Source: Pseudopontixanthobacter vadosimaris (GTDB taxonomy: Bacteria; Pseudomonadota; Alphaproteobacteria; Sphingomonadales; Sphingomonadaceae). Taken from it: DNA of 64,000 bases. Below the pieces are notes generated by a model. The model was not told the DNA's origin. It worked only from the letters and a program-made list of their open reading frames with translations, and made no database searches. Below are positions 53,534 to 63,291 of the stretch, one piece after another (position 1 is the stretch's first letter; every line of letters begins with the position of its first letter). The stretch spans positions 62,001 to 126,000 of the forward strand of contig NZ_JABASZ010000014.1 in assembly GCF_012979275.1 (NCBI RefSeq), in the 5' to 3' direction. The position numbers and the translations under genes were made by a program.

Positions 53534-55123
53534 TCAATCCCGTCCTCGATCCGCGAGACCCGGTATATCAGGTTCGATCCCGGCCGTATCCTGTTCGTGT
53601 ATCTCGACGATGCCCTTGCCCAGCAGGCTGTGGCTGCGGCTGTAGCCGAAATAGACCACCAGCCCGATCGCGCCCCAGACCGGCAGGACCAGCATCGCCA
53701 GGAACGGCAGGTTGAGGAACAGGAAGATGCACCCCGCAATCGTGGCCGGCCCCACCAGCCACAATGCGGGCGTGCGGAAACTGCGCTTCACCTCGGGCGC
53801 GGTCCGCCGCAGCACCATCACCGCGATCGCCACCATCATGAAGGCGAACAGAGTACCCCCGTTGGAGATATCGGCAAGCTGCCCCACAGGCAGAAACGCC
53901 GCCCCCACGGCAACGACCGCACCGGTGATCATGGTGACGACATACGGCGTCTTCCACCTGGGATGCACCCTGCTCAGCTTCTCCGGCAACAGCCCGTCGC
54001 GGCTCATGACGAAGAAGATGCGGGTTTGCGCGAACAGTAGAACCAGGATCACGGAAGGCAGGGCGACAAAGGCCGCGATGCCGAGCATATTGCCGACTTC
54101 GGAAAAACCGATCTGCCGCAGGACATGGGCCAGCGCCTCGTCCGAACAGACCAGCATCTGCGAAAATTGCGGCAGGGCGCATTGACGGGCCAGTTCTTCG
54201 GACCCTGCGGGAAATGGAATGCCGCCCGGCCCCATGATCGGCTGCCCGCCGATCGTGCCGATCGCCCCTGCCGCCACGAGAATATAGAACACGGTGCAGA
54301 ACAGCAGCGATCCGACGAGGCCGATGGGCACATTGCGCTGCGGATTTTTCGTTTCCTCCGCCGCCGTCGAAACCGCGTCGAAGCCGACATAGGCGAAGAA
54401 GATCGTCGCCGCTGCGCCGACCGCGCCGACACCGCTGCCGAACCCGCCAAACATCCCGGCCGGCAGGAAAGGGTTGAACCGCTGCAGTTCCACCGCCGGC
54501 AGGGTCAGGAACAGGAATACGGTCAGGGCCGTTACCTTGATTGCAACCAGGATGGTATTGAAAATCGCGCTTTCCCGCGTGCCGACCATCAGCAGCCAGG
54601 TGACCAGCAAGGCGATCACAAGCGCCGGCAGATTGATCAGTCCTCCCGGTGCGCCGCCCAATATCAGCGGACCCGCAGACAGCCAGGCCGGTAGTTGGAT
54701 GCCAAGGAATTCGTTCAGGATCGTACCGGCGAAATAGCCCGACCAGCCCACGGAAACCGCGCTCGCCGCCACCGCATATTCCAGGATCAGCGCCCAGCCG
54801 ACCGTCCAGGCCAGCAATTCGCCCATGGTCGCATAGGTGTAGGTATAAGCGGACCCCGAAACCGGGATCATCGCGGCAATCTCGGCATAACAGAGGGCGG
54901 CTACGATGCAGATGGCCCCCGCTATGGCGAAGGCCAGCATCAGCCCTGGCCCCGCCTTTTGCGCGCCCGCAGCGGTTAGCACGAAAATACCCGTGCCGAT
55001 GACGCAGCCAATACCGAACAGCATGAGCTGGAAAGCACCAAGCGTGCGTTCCAGAGATTTCTTCGCAGCGACGTCCAGAATGGCATCGAGCGGCTTCACA
55101 CGACTGAAGATCACCGCATGCAT
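53534..55123 (-). CDS. APC-family amino acid permease
   Basis: A protein of about 529 residues with some 12-14 membrane helices, of the cationic-amino-acid-transporter (YfnA-like) group. The APC signature GIGCVIGTGIFVLTA is near residue 40, AEIAAMIPVSGSAYTYTY near residue 85, and FFAYVGFDAVSTAAEETKNPQR near residue 240. The loop after helix 7 contains three cysteines. The ATG at 55123 has GGGGGGAA immediately ahead; a GTG three codons later and an ATG at 55159 are alternatives. Substrate is unproven. Confidence 0.88.
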   Translation of the reverse strand: MHAVIFSRVKPLDAILDVAAKKSLERTLGAFQLMLFGIGCVIGTGIFVLTAAGAQKAGPGLMLAFAIAGAICIVAALCYAEIAAMIPVSGSAYTYTYATMGELLAWTVGWALILEYAVAASAVSVGWSGYFAGTILNEFLGIQLPAWLSAGPLILGGAPGGLINLPALVIALLVTWLLMVGTRESAIFNTILVAIKVTALTVFLFLTLPAVELQRFNPFLPAGMFGGFGSGVGAVGAAATIFFAYVGFDAVSTAAEETKNPQRNVPIGLVGSLLFCTVFYILVAAGAIGTIGGQPIMGPGGIPFPAGSEELARQCALPQFSQMLVCSDEALAHVLRQIGFSEVGNMLGIAAFVALPSVILVLLFAQTRIFFVMSRDGLLPEKLSRVHPRWKTPYVVTMITGAVVAVGAAFLPVGQLADISNGGTLFAFMMVAIAVMVLRRTAPEVKRSFRTPALWLVGPATIAGCIFLFLNLPFLAMLVLPVWGAIGLVVYFGYSRSHSLLGKGIVEIHEQDTAGIEPDIPGLADRGRD

Positions 55124-55223
55124 TTCCCCCCAGGCCCGCCGCGAGACATCCCCGCGCAACCAGCCGGCGCGAAACGACTAATCGCGTTCGACGCCGACGG
55201 GAAGCGCAAAAAGCAGCGTCGCT

Positions 55224-56669
55224 CTATTCAGTCAGGGAAGGAAAGATGCCGACGAGCAGAATGGCCATCAGCGCAACCGGGCAAAGCCAGCGAACGAGGA
55301 ACAGCCAGAACCGGTGCAGCCCGCCGGTCAGGCCGTTTTCGGCATCGATCAACCGGCGGGAAGCGATCCACCCCACGAAGATCGAGGTGAGGATCGCGCC
55401 GATCGGCATCAGCACCTTGCTGGTGACCGTATCCAGAATGTCGAACATGCCCATGCCGGCAAAGAGCGACATACCGTTCAGCGGGTGCCATTCTTCCAGA
55501 GTGTTGAACGACAGGGCGGCCAACGCGCCCAGCAGCAATGCACCCGCCGAAACCGTGACGGTGGCCACCACGCGCGAAATGCCGAACTTGTCCTTCATCC
55601 AGGCCGTCGGCGCTTCGAGGAGCGAAACCGAACTCGTCAAAGCGGCGAAGAACACCATGATAAAAAACAGGAGCCCTATCAGCGAACCGACCGGCATGTC
55701 CTGGAATGCGCGCGGAAGCGACTGGAACATCAGGGCCGGCCCGGCATTCGGTTCCAGCCCCGCGGCAAAGACGATCGGGAAGATGCAAAGGCCGGCGATC
55801 AGCGCCACCGCCGTATCCGCTCCGGCGATGATCGTCGAAGTGCCGGCAAGATTGACGTCGCGGCCGACATAGGAGCCGTAGGTGATCATCCCCGCGACCC
55901 CCAGCGACAGCGAAAAGAACGCCTGCCCCACCGCGGCCAGCATCACTGGGCCGGTCAGACGTTCAGGTTCGAAGGAAAACAGGTAAGTGACCGCTTCGGC
56001 GAAGCCTCCGGTGAAGGCACCGTAAATGGTGATCGCAAGAAACAGGATGAAGAAGGCCGGCATCAGCCAGGTGGCGACGAATTCGATCCCGCCCGAGACA
56101 CCTCTCGCGACGAAATAGAGGGTGATGAGCAGGAACAACACCTGCAGCGCGACCATCAGCGTGCCATTGCCGAACAGGCCGGGCAGCAGGGCCTCCACCT
56201 CCTCGGCAGGGCGGCCCTGGAAGGCACCGCCCGACAGTCCGGTCGTGACCAGATCCTGCGCGAAGGCGCCGACATAATAGAGCACCCATCCGCCGACCAC
56301 ACAGTAGAAGCTGAGAACGATGAAGGCACCCAGCACGCCGATGGAGGCGAGCGCGTCCCAATGGCGCGACTTGCCCGATTCGATCGCCATCCGCCTGACG
56401 CTTTCAGGGGCGGATGCCTGTCCGTGGCGGCCGATCAGCGTTTCCGACAGCAGGACCGGCGAACCGATCAGAACGACGCAGAAAATGTAGAACAGAACGA
56501 AGGCCCCGCCCCCGTTCGCGCCGGCCTCGGCAGGGAAACGCCACATATTGCCAAGGCCGACCGCGGACCCCACCGCCGCAAGGATGAAGGCCGACCGCGA
56601 GGACCAGCCGTCCTTCGTGCCCGGCTGCCTTGCTGCATCATCTGAACCACTCGTGGCGACCATCGGCAT
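55224..56669 (-). CDS. Sodium-dependent transporter (NSS/SNF family)
   Basis: A 481-residue symporter with about 11-12 helices. The sodium-site signature [20 protein letters not shown] spans residues 31-50; [20 protein letters not shown] and [17 protein letters not shown] are further family features. Such transporters import amino acids or related solutes with sodium. It lies 100 bases upstream of the APC permease gene on the same strand, so the two may form a unit. It diverges from panB. Confidence 0.9.
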   Translation of the reverse strand: MPMVATSGSDDAARQPGTKDGWSSRSAFILAAVGSAVGLGNMWRFPAEAGANGGGAFVLFYIFCVVLIGSPVLLSETLIGRHGQASAPESVRRMAIESGKSRHWDALASIGVLGAFIVLSFYCVVGGWVLYYVGAFAQDLVTTGLSGGAFQGRPAEEVEALLPGLFGNGTLMVALQVLFLLITLYFVARGVSGGIEFVATWLMPAFFILFLAITIYGAFTGGFAEAVTYLFSFEPERLTGPVMLAAVGQAFFSLSLGVAGMITYGSYVGRDVNLAGTSTIIAGADTAVALIAGLCIFPIVFAAGLEPNAGPALMFQSLPRAFQDMPVGSLIGLLFFIMVFFAALTSSVSLLEAPTAWMKDKFGISRVVATVTVSAGALLLGALAALSFNTLEEWHPLNGMSLFAGMGMFDILDTVTSKVLMPIGAILTSIFVGWIASRRLIDAENGLTGGLHRFWLFLVRWLCPVALMAILLVGIFPSLTE

Positions 56670-56785
56670 ATTCTCCCAGCGTGCTGCGCGTCGGGCGCAT
56701 GTCTTCAGCGCCTATTACAACGATTGACCGCCACGTCGAGTGCGCGGCTTTGCCAAACCGCTCACCTGCCGCTAGGAACGCCGCC

Positions 56786-57655
56786 ATGTCCACGACCTTC
56801 CAGCTCGATACGAGCACCAGCCGAGCCAATCCGACTCCCAGCCCGATGAAACGGCTGACCGTGCCGAAGATCAGGGCGCGCAAGCAGGACGGCAAGGTGG
56901 ACGAACCCATCGTCATGCTCACCGCCTATACCGCCCGGCAGGCGCAATTGCTGGATGAACATTGCGACATTCTGCTGGTCGGCGATTCACTGGGGCAGGT
57001 CATCTACGGCCTTCCCTCCACCGTTCCGGTTACGATGGAGATGATGGCGAACCACGCGGCCGCCGTGGTGCGCGGCAGCTATCATTCCGTGGTCGTCGTC
57101 GATATGCCGTTCGGCGCTTACGAGACCTCTCCCGGCCATGCATTCGAGAGCGCGGCGCGCCTGCTGAAGGAAAGCGGTGCGGCCGCCGTCAAGCTGGAGG
57201 GCGGCGAAGTGATGGCGGAGACCGTCGCCTTCCTGTCGCGGCGCGGAATACCCGTCATGGGCCATGTCGGTCTTACACCGCAGGCGGTGAATGTACTCGG
57301 CGGATATGCCGCACGCGGGCGCAGCGATGCCGAATCCGACAAGATCCTCGACGATGCGCGGGCGCTCGACGAAGCCGGAGCCTTCGCCGTGGTGGTGGAA
57401 GGCGTGGTCGAACCCATCGCCATCGCGGTGACGGAAGCATTGTCTTGCCCGGTCATCGGGATCGGCGCATCCGCCCATTGTGACGGCCAGGTGCTGGTGA
57501 CGGACGACATGCTCGGCATGTTCGAACGTGTGCCGCGCTTCGTGAAGAAATATGACGACATCGCCGCCCTGATCGACAGGCGTGTTCGCGAATATGCAGG
57601 TGAGGTGCGCGCCCGCAGCTTCCCCGGTGCGGACCAGACCTATCAGCCGCGCTGA
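56786..57655 (+). CDS. panB: 3-methyl-2-oxobutanoate hydroxymethyltransferase
   Basis: A 289-residue cytoplasmic enzyme that makes ketopantoate, using 5,10-methylenetetrahydrofolate, the first committed step toward pantothenate and CoA. TIM-barrel motifs: [60 protein letters not shown], and [15 protein letters not shown]. The ATG at 56786 has AGGAACG ahead; the frame is open further upstream but has no start signal. panC and panE are not adjacent. Confidence 0.96.
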   Translation: MSTTFQLDTSTSRANPTPSPMKRLTVPKIRARKQDGKVDEPIVMLTAYTARQAQLLDEHCDILLVGDSLGQVIYGLPSTVPVTMEMMANHAAAVVRGSYHSVVVVDMPFGAYETSPGHAFESAARLLKESGAAAVKLEGGEVMAETVAFLSRRGIPVMGHVGLTPQAVNVLGGYAARGRSDAESDKILDDARALDEAGAFAVVVEGVVEPIAIAVTEALSCPVIGIGASAHCDGQVLVTDDMLGMFERVPRFVKKYDDIAALIDRRVREYAGEVRARSFPGADQTYQPR

Positions 57656-57692
57656 ACCGGCAATCTCCCTGTACCTCACCCAATGATGGGAC

Positions 57693-58802
57693 ATGACACC
57701 GATGGACACGCTCCTGCGTTACTACAAGTTTTCGCTCGGCTTCACCTTTGCCTGCCTGTGCCTGGCGGTCTGGTACGGGTTTGAAAGCACGGGATCGCTC
57801 GCGGGCACCGCAGAGATCCTGTGGATCGTCTTCGTCCTGTCGATCCTGGAAATCTCCCTCAGTTTCGACAATGCGGTGGTGAATGCGACCGTGCTGCGCG
57901 ACATGAGCGAAAAATGGCAGAGGCGCTTCCTCACATGGGGCATACTGATCGCCGTGTTCGGGATGCGGATCGTGTTCCCGCTGGCGATCGTGGCGGTGGC
58001 GGCGGGACTCGGGCCGCTGGCCGCCATCGACCTGTCGCTGAACGATCCCGCGGCGTATGAAGCGATCGTATCCAGCGCCCATGTCGGCATTGCAGGATTC
58101 GGCGGCGCGTTCCTGACCATGGTGGGGTTGAACTTCTTCTTCGATGGCGAGAAAGAGGTTCACTGGATCGGCAAGGTGGAACGGTTCCTGACCAGGGCTT
58201 CCGACCTGAAAGCGGCCGAGATCGCGATCCTGATCCTGGCGCTTTACGGCATCTCGCTGATGCTTCCCGATGACGAGGCGCTTACCTTCATCGTATCGGG
58301 TATCCTGGGGCTGGTGACCTATATCATCGTCGATGGGATCGGCACCTTGCTGGATCAGTACGGGGGCAAGAACATGGCAGAGGGTGCCGCCCGTTCGGGT
58401 CTTGGCGGCTTCCTGTATCTGGAAGTCCTCGATGCAAGCTTCTCCTTCGACGGGGTGATCGGGGCGTTCGCCCTCACCAACAACATGATCATTATCGCGA
58501 TCGGCCTGTCCGTCGGTGCGATGTTCGTGCGCAGCATGACGATCCACCTCGTCAAGGCGGGCACGCTCACGCAGTACCGGTTTCTGGAGCATGGTGCATT
58601 CTGGGCAATCATCGCGCTGGGTGCCATCATGCTGGCGTCGGCGCATTGGCACATACCGGAAACCATTACGGGGCTGATCGGCGCCACTCTTATCGGGCTG
58701 TCGCTATGGTGGTCGATCCGCCACAACCGTCGCCACGGGGACGGTGAGCAGGCCAGGATCAGCCCGACCGGCTCCGCAGGCGATTTGCCAGCGGAGCGCT
58801 GA
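57693..58802 (+). CDS. DUF475 family integral membrane protein
   Basis: A 369-residue protein with about nine helices. Repeated motifs SILEISLSFDNAVVNATVL (residues 49-67) and YLEVLDASFSFDGVIGAF (near 240) are the paired acidic signature shared by DUF475 and TerC-type proteins, probably for metal ions. It ends in a polar tail. Its last 44 bases overlap, tail to tail, the end of the bile-acid-symporter-like gene. It follows panB by 37 bases on the same strand, but no functional link is apparent. Confidence 0.85.
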   Translation: MTPMDTLLRYYKFSLGFTFACLCLAVWYGFESTGSLAGTAEILWIVFVLSILEISLSFDNAVVNATVLRDMSEKWQRRFLTWGILIAVFGMRIVFPLAIVAVAAGLGPLAAIDLSLNDPAAYEAIVSSAHVGIAGFGGAFLTMVGLNFFFDGEKEVHWIGKVERFLTRASDLKAAEIAILILALYGISLMLPDDEALTFIVSGILGLVTYIIVDGIGTLLDQYGGKNMAEGAARSGLGGFLYLEVLDASFSFDGVIGAFALTNNMIIIAIGLSVGAMFVRSMTIHLVKAGTLTQYRFLEHGAFWAIIALGAIMLASAHWHIPETITGLIGATLIGLSLWWSIRHNRRHGDGEQARISPTGSAGDLPAER

Positions 58803-59724
58803 TGACCAGCTGCAGCAGGTGATAGGCCAGCAGCGGCACCATCAGCAATCCGGCTGTCGCTGACGGAAAGAGCACCATGGCCAGCGGCGCGCCCATGGCG
58901 GTGCTCTTGTGCGCGCCCGCGAACAGAAAGGCGATGCGGTCGCTTCGGCCAAGGCGCAGTCCCGCGCCCAGCCACCATGCGCCGAAGAAACCGAAGGCGA
59001 GGAACAGGGCGACGCCGGCAAGGAGGATGGCCCATGCGAATGGATCAACCCGCGTCCACAACCCCTGTGTCACGGCCCCGGAAAATGCGACATAGACGGC
59101 GATCGCAATGGCGATCCGGTCCATCCAGCTGACGATTCCGCCATTCCTTTCCATCCAGCGGCCGGTGCGCGACTGGAGTATCTGCCCGAGAACGAATGGC
59201 AGGATGAGGATCAGCAGGATCTTCACCAGTGCCGCTCCACCAAAATCGGCCCCCTGCTGTCCCGCCAGAGCCGAGAACAGCGGTGCGGTCAGAAACACGC
59301 CGATGATGTTCAGCAGCGCTGCGGCCACGACTGAAGAAGCGACATTGCCGCCGCCAAGCGAGCTGTAGGCGGTTGCCGACTGCACCGTCGACGACAGTGT
59401 TCCGAGATAGAGAAAGCCGAGCGCAACTACGTTCGGCAGCAGCCCCGCGCCTAAGTGGAAAAGGGCCAGCCCGGCAAGCGCCATCGCGCCGTAACACCAG
59501 CCGACCAGCGCACCCAGAAATCGCCAGTTTCCCATGCCTGCAAGAACATCGGCCCGCGACAGCCGCATCCCGTTCAGCAGGAAGAGCAGGAAGATGGCAC
59601 CATCCGAGATGGATTGTGCGACTGTGCGAGCGCCGCCTTCCACCGGCAGGAAACTTGCGCACAAAACGGCAAGCAGCAGCAACCGAACCATCCAGTCGAT
59701 ACGCGAGAACAGCGCATTCAGCAT
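58759..59724 (-). CDS. Bile acid:sodium symporter-like transporter
   Basis: A 321-residue membrane protein with about ten helices. SDGAIFLLFLLNGMRLSR near residue 40, LGTLSSTVQSATAYSSLGGGN near residue 108 and FAGAHKSTAMGAPLAMVLFP near residue 270 match the SBF-like family (YfeH type). It overlaps the DUF475 gene by 44 bases tail to tail. It starts 31 bases downstream of the prsR stop on the same strand, so it could be read through from the prs genes. Substrate is unknown. Confidence 0.85.
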   Translation of the reverse strand: MLNALFSRIDWMVRLLLLAVLCASFLPVEGGARTVAQSISDGAIFLLFLLNGMRLSRADVLAGMGNWRFLGALVGWCYGAMALAGLALFHLGAGLLPNVVALGFLYLGTLSSTVQSATAYSSLGGGNVASSVVAAALLNIIGVFLTAPLFSALAGQQGADFGGAALVKILLILILPFVLGQILQSRTGRWMERNGGIVSWMDRIAIAIAVYVAFSGAVTQGLWTRVDPFAWAILLAGVALFLAFGFFGAWWLGAGLRLGRSDRIAFLFAGAHKSTAMGAPLAMVLFPSATAGLLMVPLLAYHLLQLVISAPLANRLRSRSG

Positions 59725-59755
59725 GCCGGCTGCGCTGCGGCAGATACGCTTCTTG

Positions 59756-61132
59756 TCACGGCGTCAGATCATATTGCTTCATCAGATCGTACAGCGTCGG
59801 GCGGCTGATGCCCAGAAGCCGCGCCGTCCCGGAAATGTTGCCGTCGCTGCGGGCGAGCGCGCGCCGGATGACCAGACGATCGACCTGTTCGCGAGCGGCT
59901 TTCAGGTTCAATGGCTGATCGTCCTCGGCACCATCGCTGGCAAGATCCAGATCGACCGCCGTAATCAGCCGCCCGTCTGCCATGATGACGGCGCGCTTCA
60001 CCCGGTTCTCCAGTTCCCGCACATTACCGGGCCATTCCCATGCCTCGATCGCTGCCAGCGCATCAGGAGCGAACCCCTTGACCTGCGGATTCATTTCGAC
60101 GGCAAATCGCGTCAGGAAAGCTTTGGCCAGCAGCGGCGGATCGCCCGCGCGTTCCTTCAGCGCAGGAATGCGGATGACGATTTCCGCCAGGCGATAGAAC
60201 AGATCCTCGCGGAAACGCCCGTCCGCAATCATGGCTTCCAGATCCTGATGCGTGGCGCAGACAATACGGGTATCCACCGCCAGGGCCCTGCGCCCGCCGA
60301 TCCGCTCTATGGTGCGTTCCTGCAGGAACCTGAGCAGTTTCACCTGCAACGGCAGCGGAATATCACCCACCTCGTCCAGGAACAACGTGCCGCCATCGGC
60401 CTGCTCGATCTTGCCCGGCGTGGTCTTGACCGCCCCGGTAAACGCACCCTTCTCGTGCCCGAACAACTCGCTTTCCAGCAGGCTTTCCGGGATTGCCGCG
60501 CAATTGATTGCCACGAATTCGCCATCCGCGCGGGGGCTGGCATCGTGAACGCCCCGGGCAAGCAGTTCCTTGCCCGTGCCGCTCGCCCCCAGAAGCATTA
60601 CGGAAACATTCGTATTCGCCACCCGTTCGATGGTCCGCGCCACGGTCAGCATCTCCGGTGCCGCGGTGATGAGGCCGCCGAGCACGGTCTGATCCTTGCC
60701 GACACGCTCCGAAAGGCGCGCATTTTCGGTTTCGATCGCATGCAGTTCGAAAGCGCGGCGCACGATCAGCCCGAGTTCGTCGATGTCAACCGGCTTGGCA
60801 TAGAAATCATAGGCTCCCCGCTCGATTGCGGAAAGAGCGCTTTCCCGCGCGCCGTGCCCCGAAGCCACGATGATCTTCGTGTCGGGCTTGAGTTCGACGA
60901 TCGCATCGAGCACCGCAAAACCTTCGCTGGTGCCGTCCGGGTCCGGCGGCAGGCCGAGATCGAGCGTGACTACGGCGGGTTCCTCCGCCCGCAGCGCCGT
61001 CAGCGCCGCAGCGCGATCGCCTGCGATGATGACGTCGAAGTCCTCATAGGCCCATTTCAGTTGCGCCTGCAGGCCCGGATCATCCTCGATCACCAGCAGT
61101 TTGCGCCGTGCCCGCTTATTCTTGGATTGCAT
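59756..61132 (-). CDS. prsR: PEP-CTERM-box response regulator PrsR
   Basis: A 458-residue NtrC-type activator of sigma-54 promoters. The receiver domain has VIEDDP and the phospho-accepting Asp58; the AAA+ domain has Walker A GASGTGKE, GAFTGA and Walker B GGTLFLDEVGDIP. The C-terminal Fis-type helix-turn-helix is near NISGTARLLGISRPTLYDLM. Assignment to PrsR rests on pairing with the PrsK-type kinase and an exopolysaccharide transferase gene. Two bases separate the prsK stop from its start. Confidence 0.9.
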   Translation of the reverse strand: MQSKNKRARRKLLVIEDDPGLQAQLKWAYEDFDVIIAGDRAAALTALRAEEPAVVTLDLGLPPDPDGTSEGFAVLDAIVELKPDTKIIVASGHGARESALSAIERGAYDFYAKPVDIDELGLIVRRAFELHAIETENARLSERVGKDQTVLGGLITAAPEMLTVARTIERVANTNVSVMLLGASGTGKELLARGVHDASPRADGEFVAINCAAIPESLLESELFGHEKGAFTGAVKTTPGKIEQADGGTLFLDEVGDIPLPLQVKLLRFLQERTIERIGGRRALAVDTRIVCATHQDLEAMIADGRFREDLFYRLAEIVIRIPALKERAGDPPLLAKAFLTRFAVEMNPQVKGFAPDALAAIEAWEWPGNVRELENRVKRAVIMADGRLITAVDLDLASDGAEDDQPLNLKAAREQVDRLVIRRALARSDGNISGTARLLGISRPTLYDLMKQYDLTP

Positions 61133-61134
61133 GA

Positions 61135-63291
61135 CTACGCAGTTTCCCGCTTTGCAAAATGATCCCTTGCACCACTTTCGTTCCGCAGCATGTCGGCCGC
61201 GGCGGCAAGCGGCAGGCGAAGGAAGAAATTCGTGCCCACGCCTTCACGCGATTCGACGTCGAGCCGTCCGCCCATGGCGCGCACGAGTTCGCGGGCCTCG
61301 AACGCACCGATCCCGAACCCCCCCTGCTTTTTCGAAATGAATGGCCTGAACAGGCCATTGCGGATGAATTGCGGGCTCATGCCGCTTCCGCAGTCGACGA
61401 TCTGCACGCAGCCGTGCAGCCCTTCCGTGGTTACGTCCAGCATTACGGGGACGTCTTTTCCGCCAGCGTCCAGGGCATTCTGCACCAGATGGACCAGCGC
61501 CTGCTCCAGCCCTTCAGGATTTGCGACAATCCGGCAATTATCCGCACGCGTGACTGCCACGCGGTGGCCGGCATCGCTGAACCGCCCGGCAATTCTGCGC
61601 GACAATTCGGCGAGATCGAGTGTTGCGCTTTCTTCCGAACCCTGGCTGCCATATCGGCCCAACCTCGCCAGCAGGGCGTTCAGCTTGTCGGCGCTGTTGC
61701 GTAAGGTGACGAGCATGTCTGCCCGGAATTCCGGATTTTCGACATGCACTTCGGCATTGCGCGCCAAAAGGGAGATCTGGCTGGCTAGGTTCTTTATATC
61801 GTGCATGACAAAGGCGATGCGGCGGTTGAACTCGTCGAACTGACCGGCCTGCATCAGCGCCGCCTGCCCGTCCCGTTCGGCAAGATAGCTGGCCAGCTGC
61901 TGACCGGCTATCTTCAGCAGGTCGAAATCTTCCCAATCCAGCTTTCGCGTAATGGCAGGGCGGGCGAGCACGACAACCCCGACGAGCCGTTCGAAATGCA
62001 GCAAGGGCACCAGCGCCCATGCGCGATCCTCCTGCAGCAGCCAGCGGGGCAGCGGCCAGCGACTGTCCGGCTCTCCGCCGCCTGCCCTCAGATGGTCGAT
62101 GTCGAGGATGTGGTTTTCCCGTTCAAGCCGGGCGACAAGCTCCGCCGGCAGATCGCCTGGCAGCGTGTCGGCTCCAGCCCAGTTCCACGCTGCATCGAGG
62201 CCGGTCTCGCTGTTCTCGGCAATTGTCAGCAGCAAGGCACCCGGGCTGTCGGTTATATCGGCCAGCGCCTTGGCAACGCGGGTGCCCAGCCCCTGGCCTG
62301 CGGAACCGCCCCCGGCATCGGTCCGTCCGATGGTGCGATTGAAGCGCAGCCATTCCTCCCGGTAATCGTAGCGATGCTGGAAAAGATGTTTGGCGACCTT
62401 CACCCGCAGCCCGCTTCTCAGCCGCTGGGATGGCAGCCACAGAAGGGCTGCGACGGTGGCCACGAGTACGAAGGCGACCTGCGTAAGCCGGCCCACTCCG
62501 CCATCGATAGCGCTTAACGCCTGGGCGATCGCAACCATGAACAGCAGGTAAAGCCCGATGGCGATCAGCGAGAGCGTCTGGAATGCGACGATCCGCGAGG
62601 GCTTAAGGCGGAGCAATCCGGCATCGACCCTGAGGCCCAGCACGATGGGTATCACGCACAGCGCCATGATCAGCCCGCGGACCGCGCCGAGCTGAAAGGA
62701 CGCGTGGCCGTCAAGATAGGCCACGGTGTAGAAGTTCAGATCGAAAGCCCAGAGCAGGGCCAGTCCGGCAGCACCCCAGCGCACGATCGGGCGCGCCTGC
62801 TGCGAGGCGCTGCCATAGAGATTATGAACCAGCAGCAATGCGCCGATCGCCACCAGCACACGGAACAGGGTTCCGGTTTCGAAGACCATTGCCCGCGCAG
62901 CTTCGCTGGCCTGCGGCCCGTGACCAAGCGCCAGCATCAGTGGCTGGATTATCTCCAACACAGCGAGCGCGATCAGGACAGGCCGGATCTGCGCCACGCT
63001 CCGATGCCGCCCGTCCAGTACGAACAGGGCATAAAGCACGGCAAACCAGCCCAGGTTCCGCAGGCTTTCCGCTATGCCGGCCACTTGCGACAGAGGACCG
63101 AAGGCAAGCGCCATCGTGCACCAGAGCGACGACAGGAAGAGGGCGAGTGCGGTGGGTGTGCGGTCGCTCCGCCTGCGCCGCCCGGACCGCGTTAGCCATG
63201 CTGCACCCAGCAGGCAGGCAACCGCACCGGCCAGAAACATGACGAAGCCGGCAAGCTGCCAGACGTCCGTGACGATTTGAGCGGGCGGCAT
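61135..63291 (-). CDS. prsK: XrtA/PEP-CTERM system histidine kinase PrsK
   Basis: A 718-residue membrane kinase. About eight N-terminal helices cover residues 10 to 300. A GAF-like region follows to about residue 470. The phospho-acceptor histidine is in FVMHDIKNLASQ near residue 500, and the ATPase motifs are HLVQNALDAGG, VDCGSGM and GGFGIGAF. The many-helix sensor and the HDIKNL box fit PrsK, partner of PrsR in exosortase systems. It begins immediately after the sugar transferase stop. Confidence 0.9.
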   Translation of the reverse strand: MPPAQIVTDVWQLAGFVMFLAGAVACLLGAAWLTRSGRRRRSDRTPTALALFLSSLWCTMALAFGPLSQVAGIAESLRNLGWFAVLYALFVLDGRHRSVAQIRPVLIALAVLEIIQPLMLALGHGPQASEAARAMVFETGTLFRVLVAIGALLLVHNLYGSASQQARPIVRWGAAGLALLWAFDLNFYTVAYLDGHASFQLGAVRGLIMALCVIPIVLGLRVDAGLLRLKPSRIVAFQTLSLIAIGLYLLFMVAIAQALSAIDGGVGRLTQVAFVLVATVAALLWLPSQRLRSGLRVKVAKHLFQHRYDYREEWLRFNRTIGRTDAGGGSAGQGLGTRVAKALADITDSPGALLLTIAENSETGLDAAWNWAGADTLPGDLPAELVARLERENHILDIDHLRAGGGEPDSRWPLPRWLLQEDRAWALVPLLHFERLVGVVVLARPAITRKLDWEDFDLLKIAGQQLASYLAERDGQAALMQAGQFDEFNRRIAFVMHDIKNLASQISLLARNAEVHVENPEFRADMLVTLRNSADKLNALLARLGRYGSQGSEESATLDLAELSRRIAGRFSDAGHRVAVTRADNCRIVANPEGLEQALVHLVQNALDAGGKDVPVMLDVTTEGLHGCVQIVDCGSGMSPQFIRNGLFRPFISKKQGGFGIGAFEARELVRAMGGRLDVESREGVGTNFFLRLPLAAAADMLRNESGARDHFAKRETA

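Noticed and set aside
53565-53590. GGTTCGATCCC resembling a tRNA T-arm
   Set aside because: It is inside the amino-acid permease gene and no cloverleaf can be formed around it.
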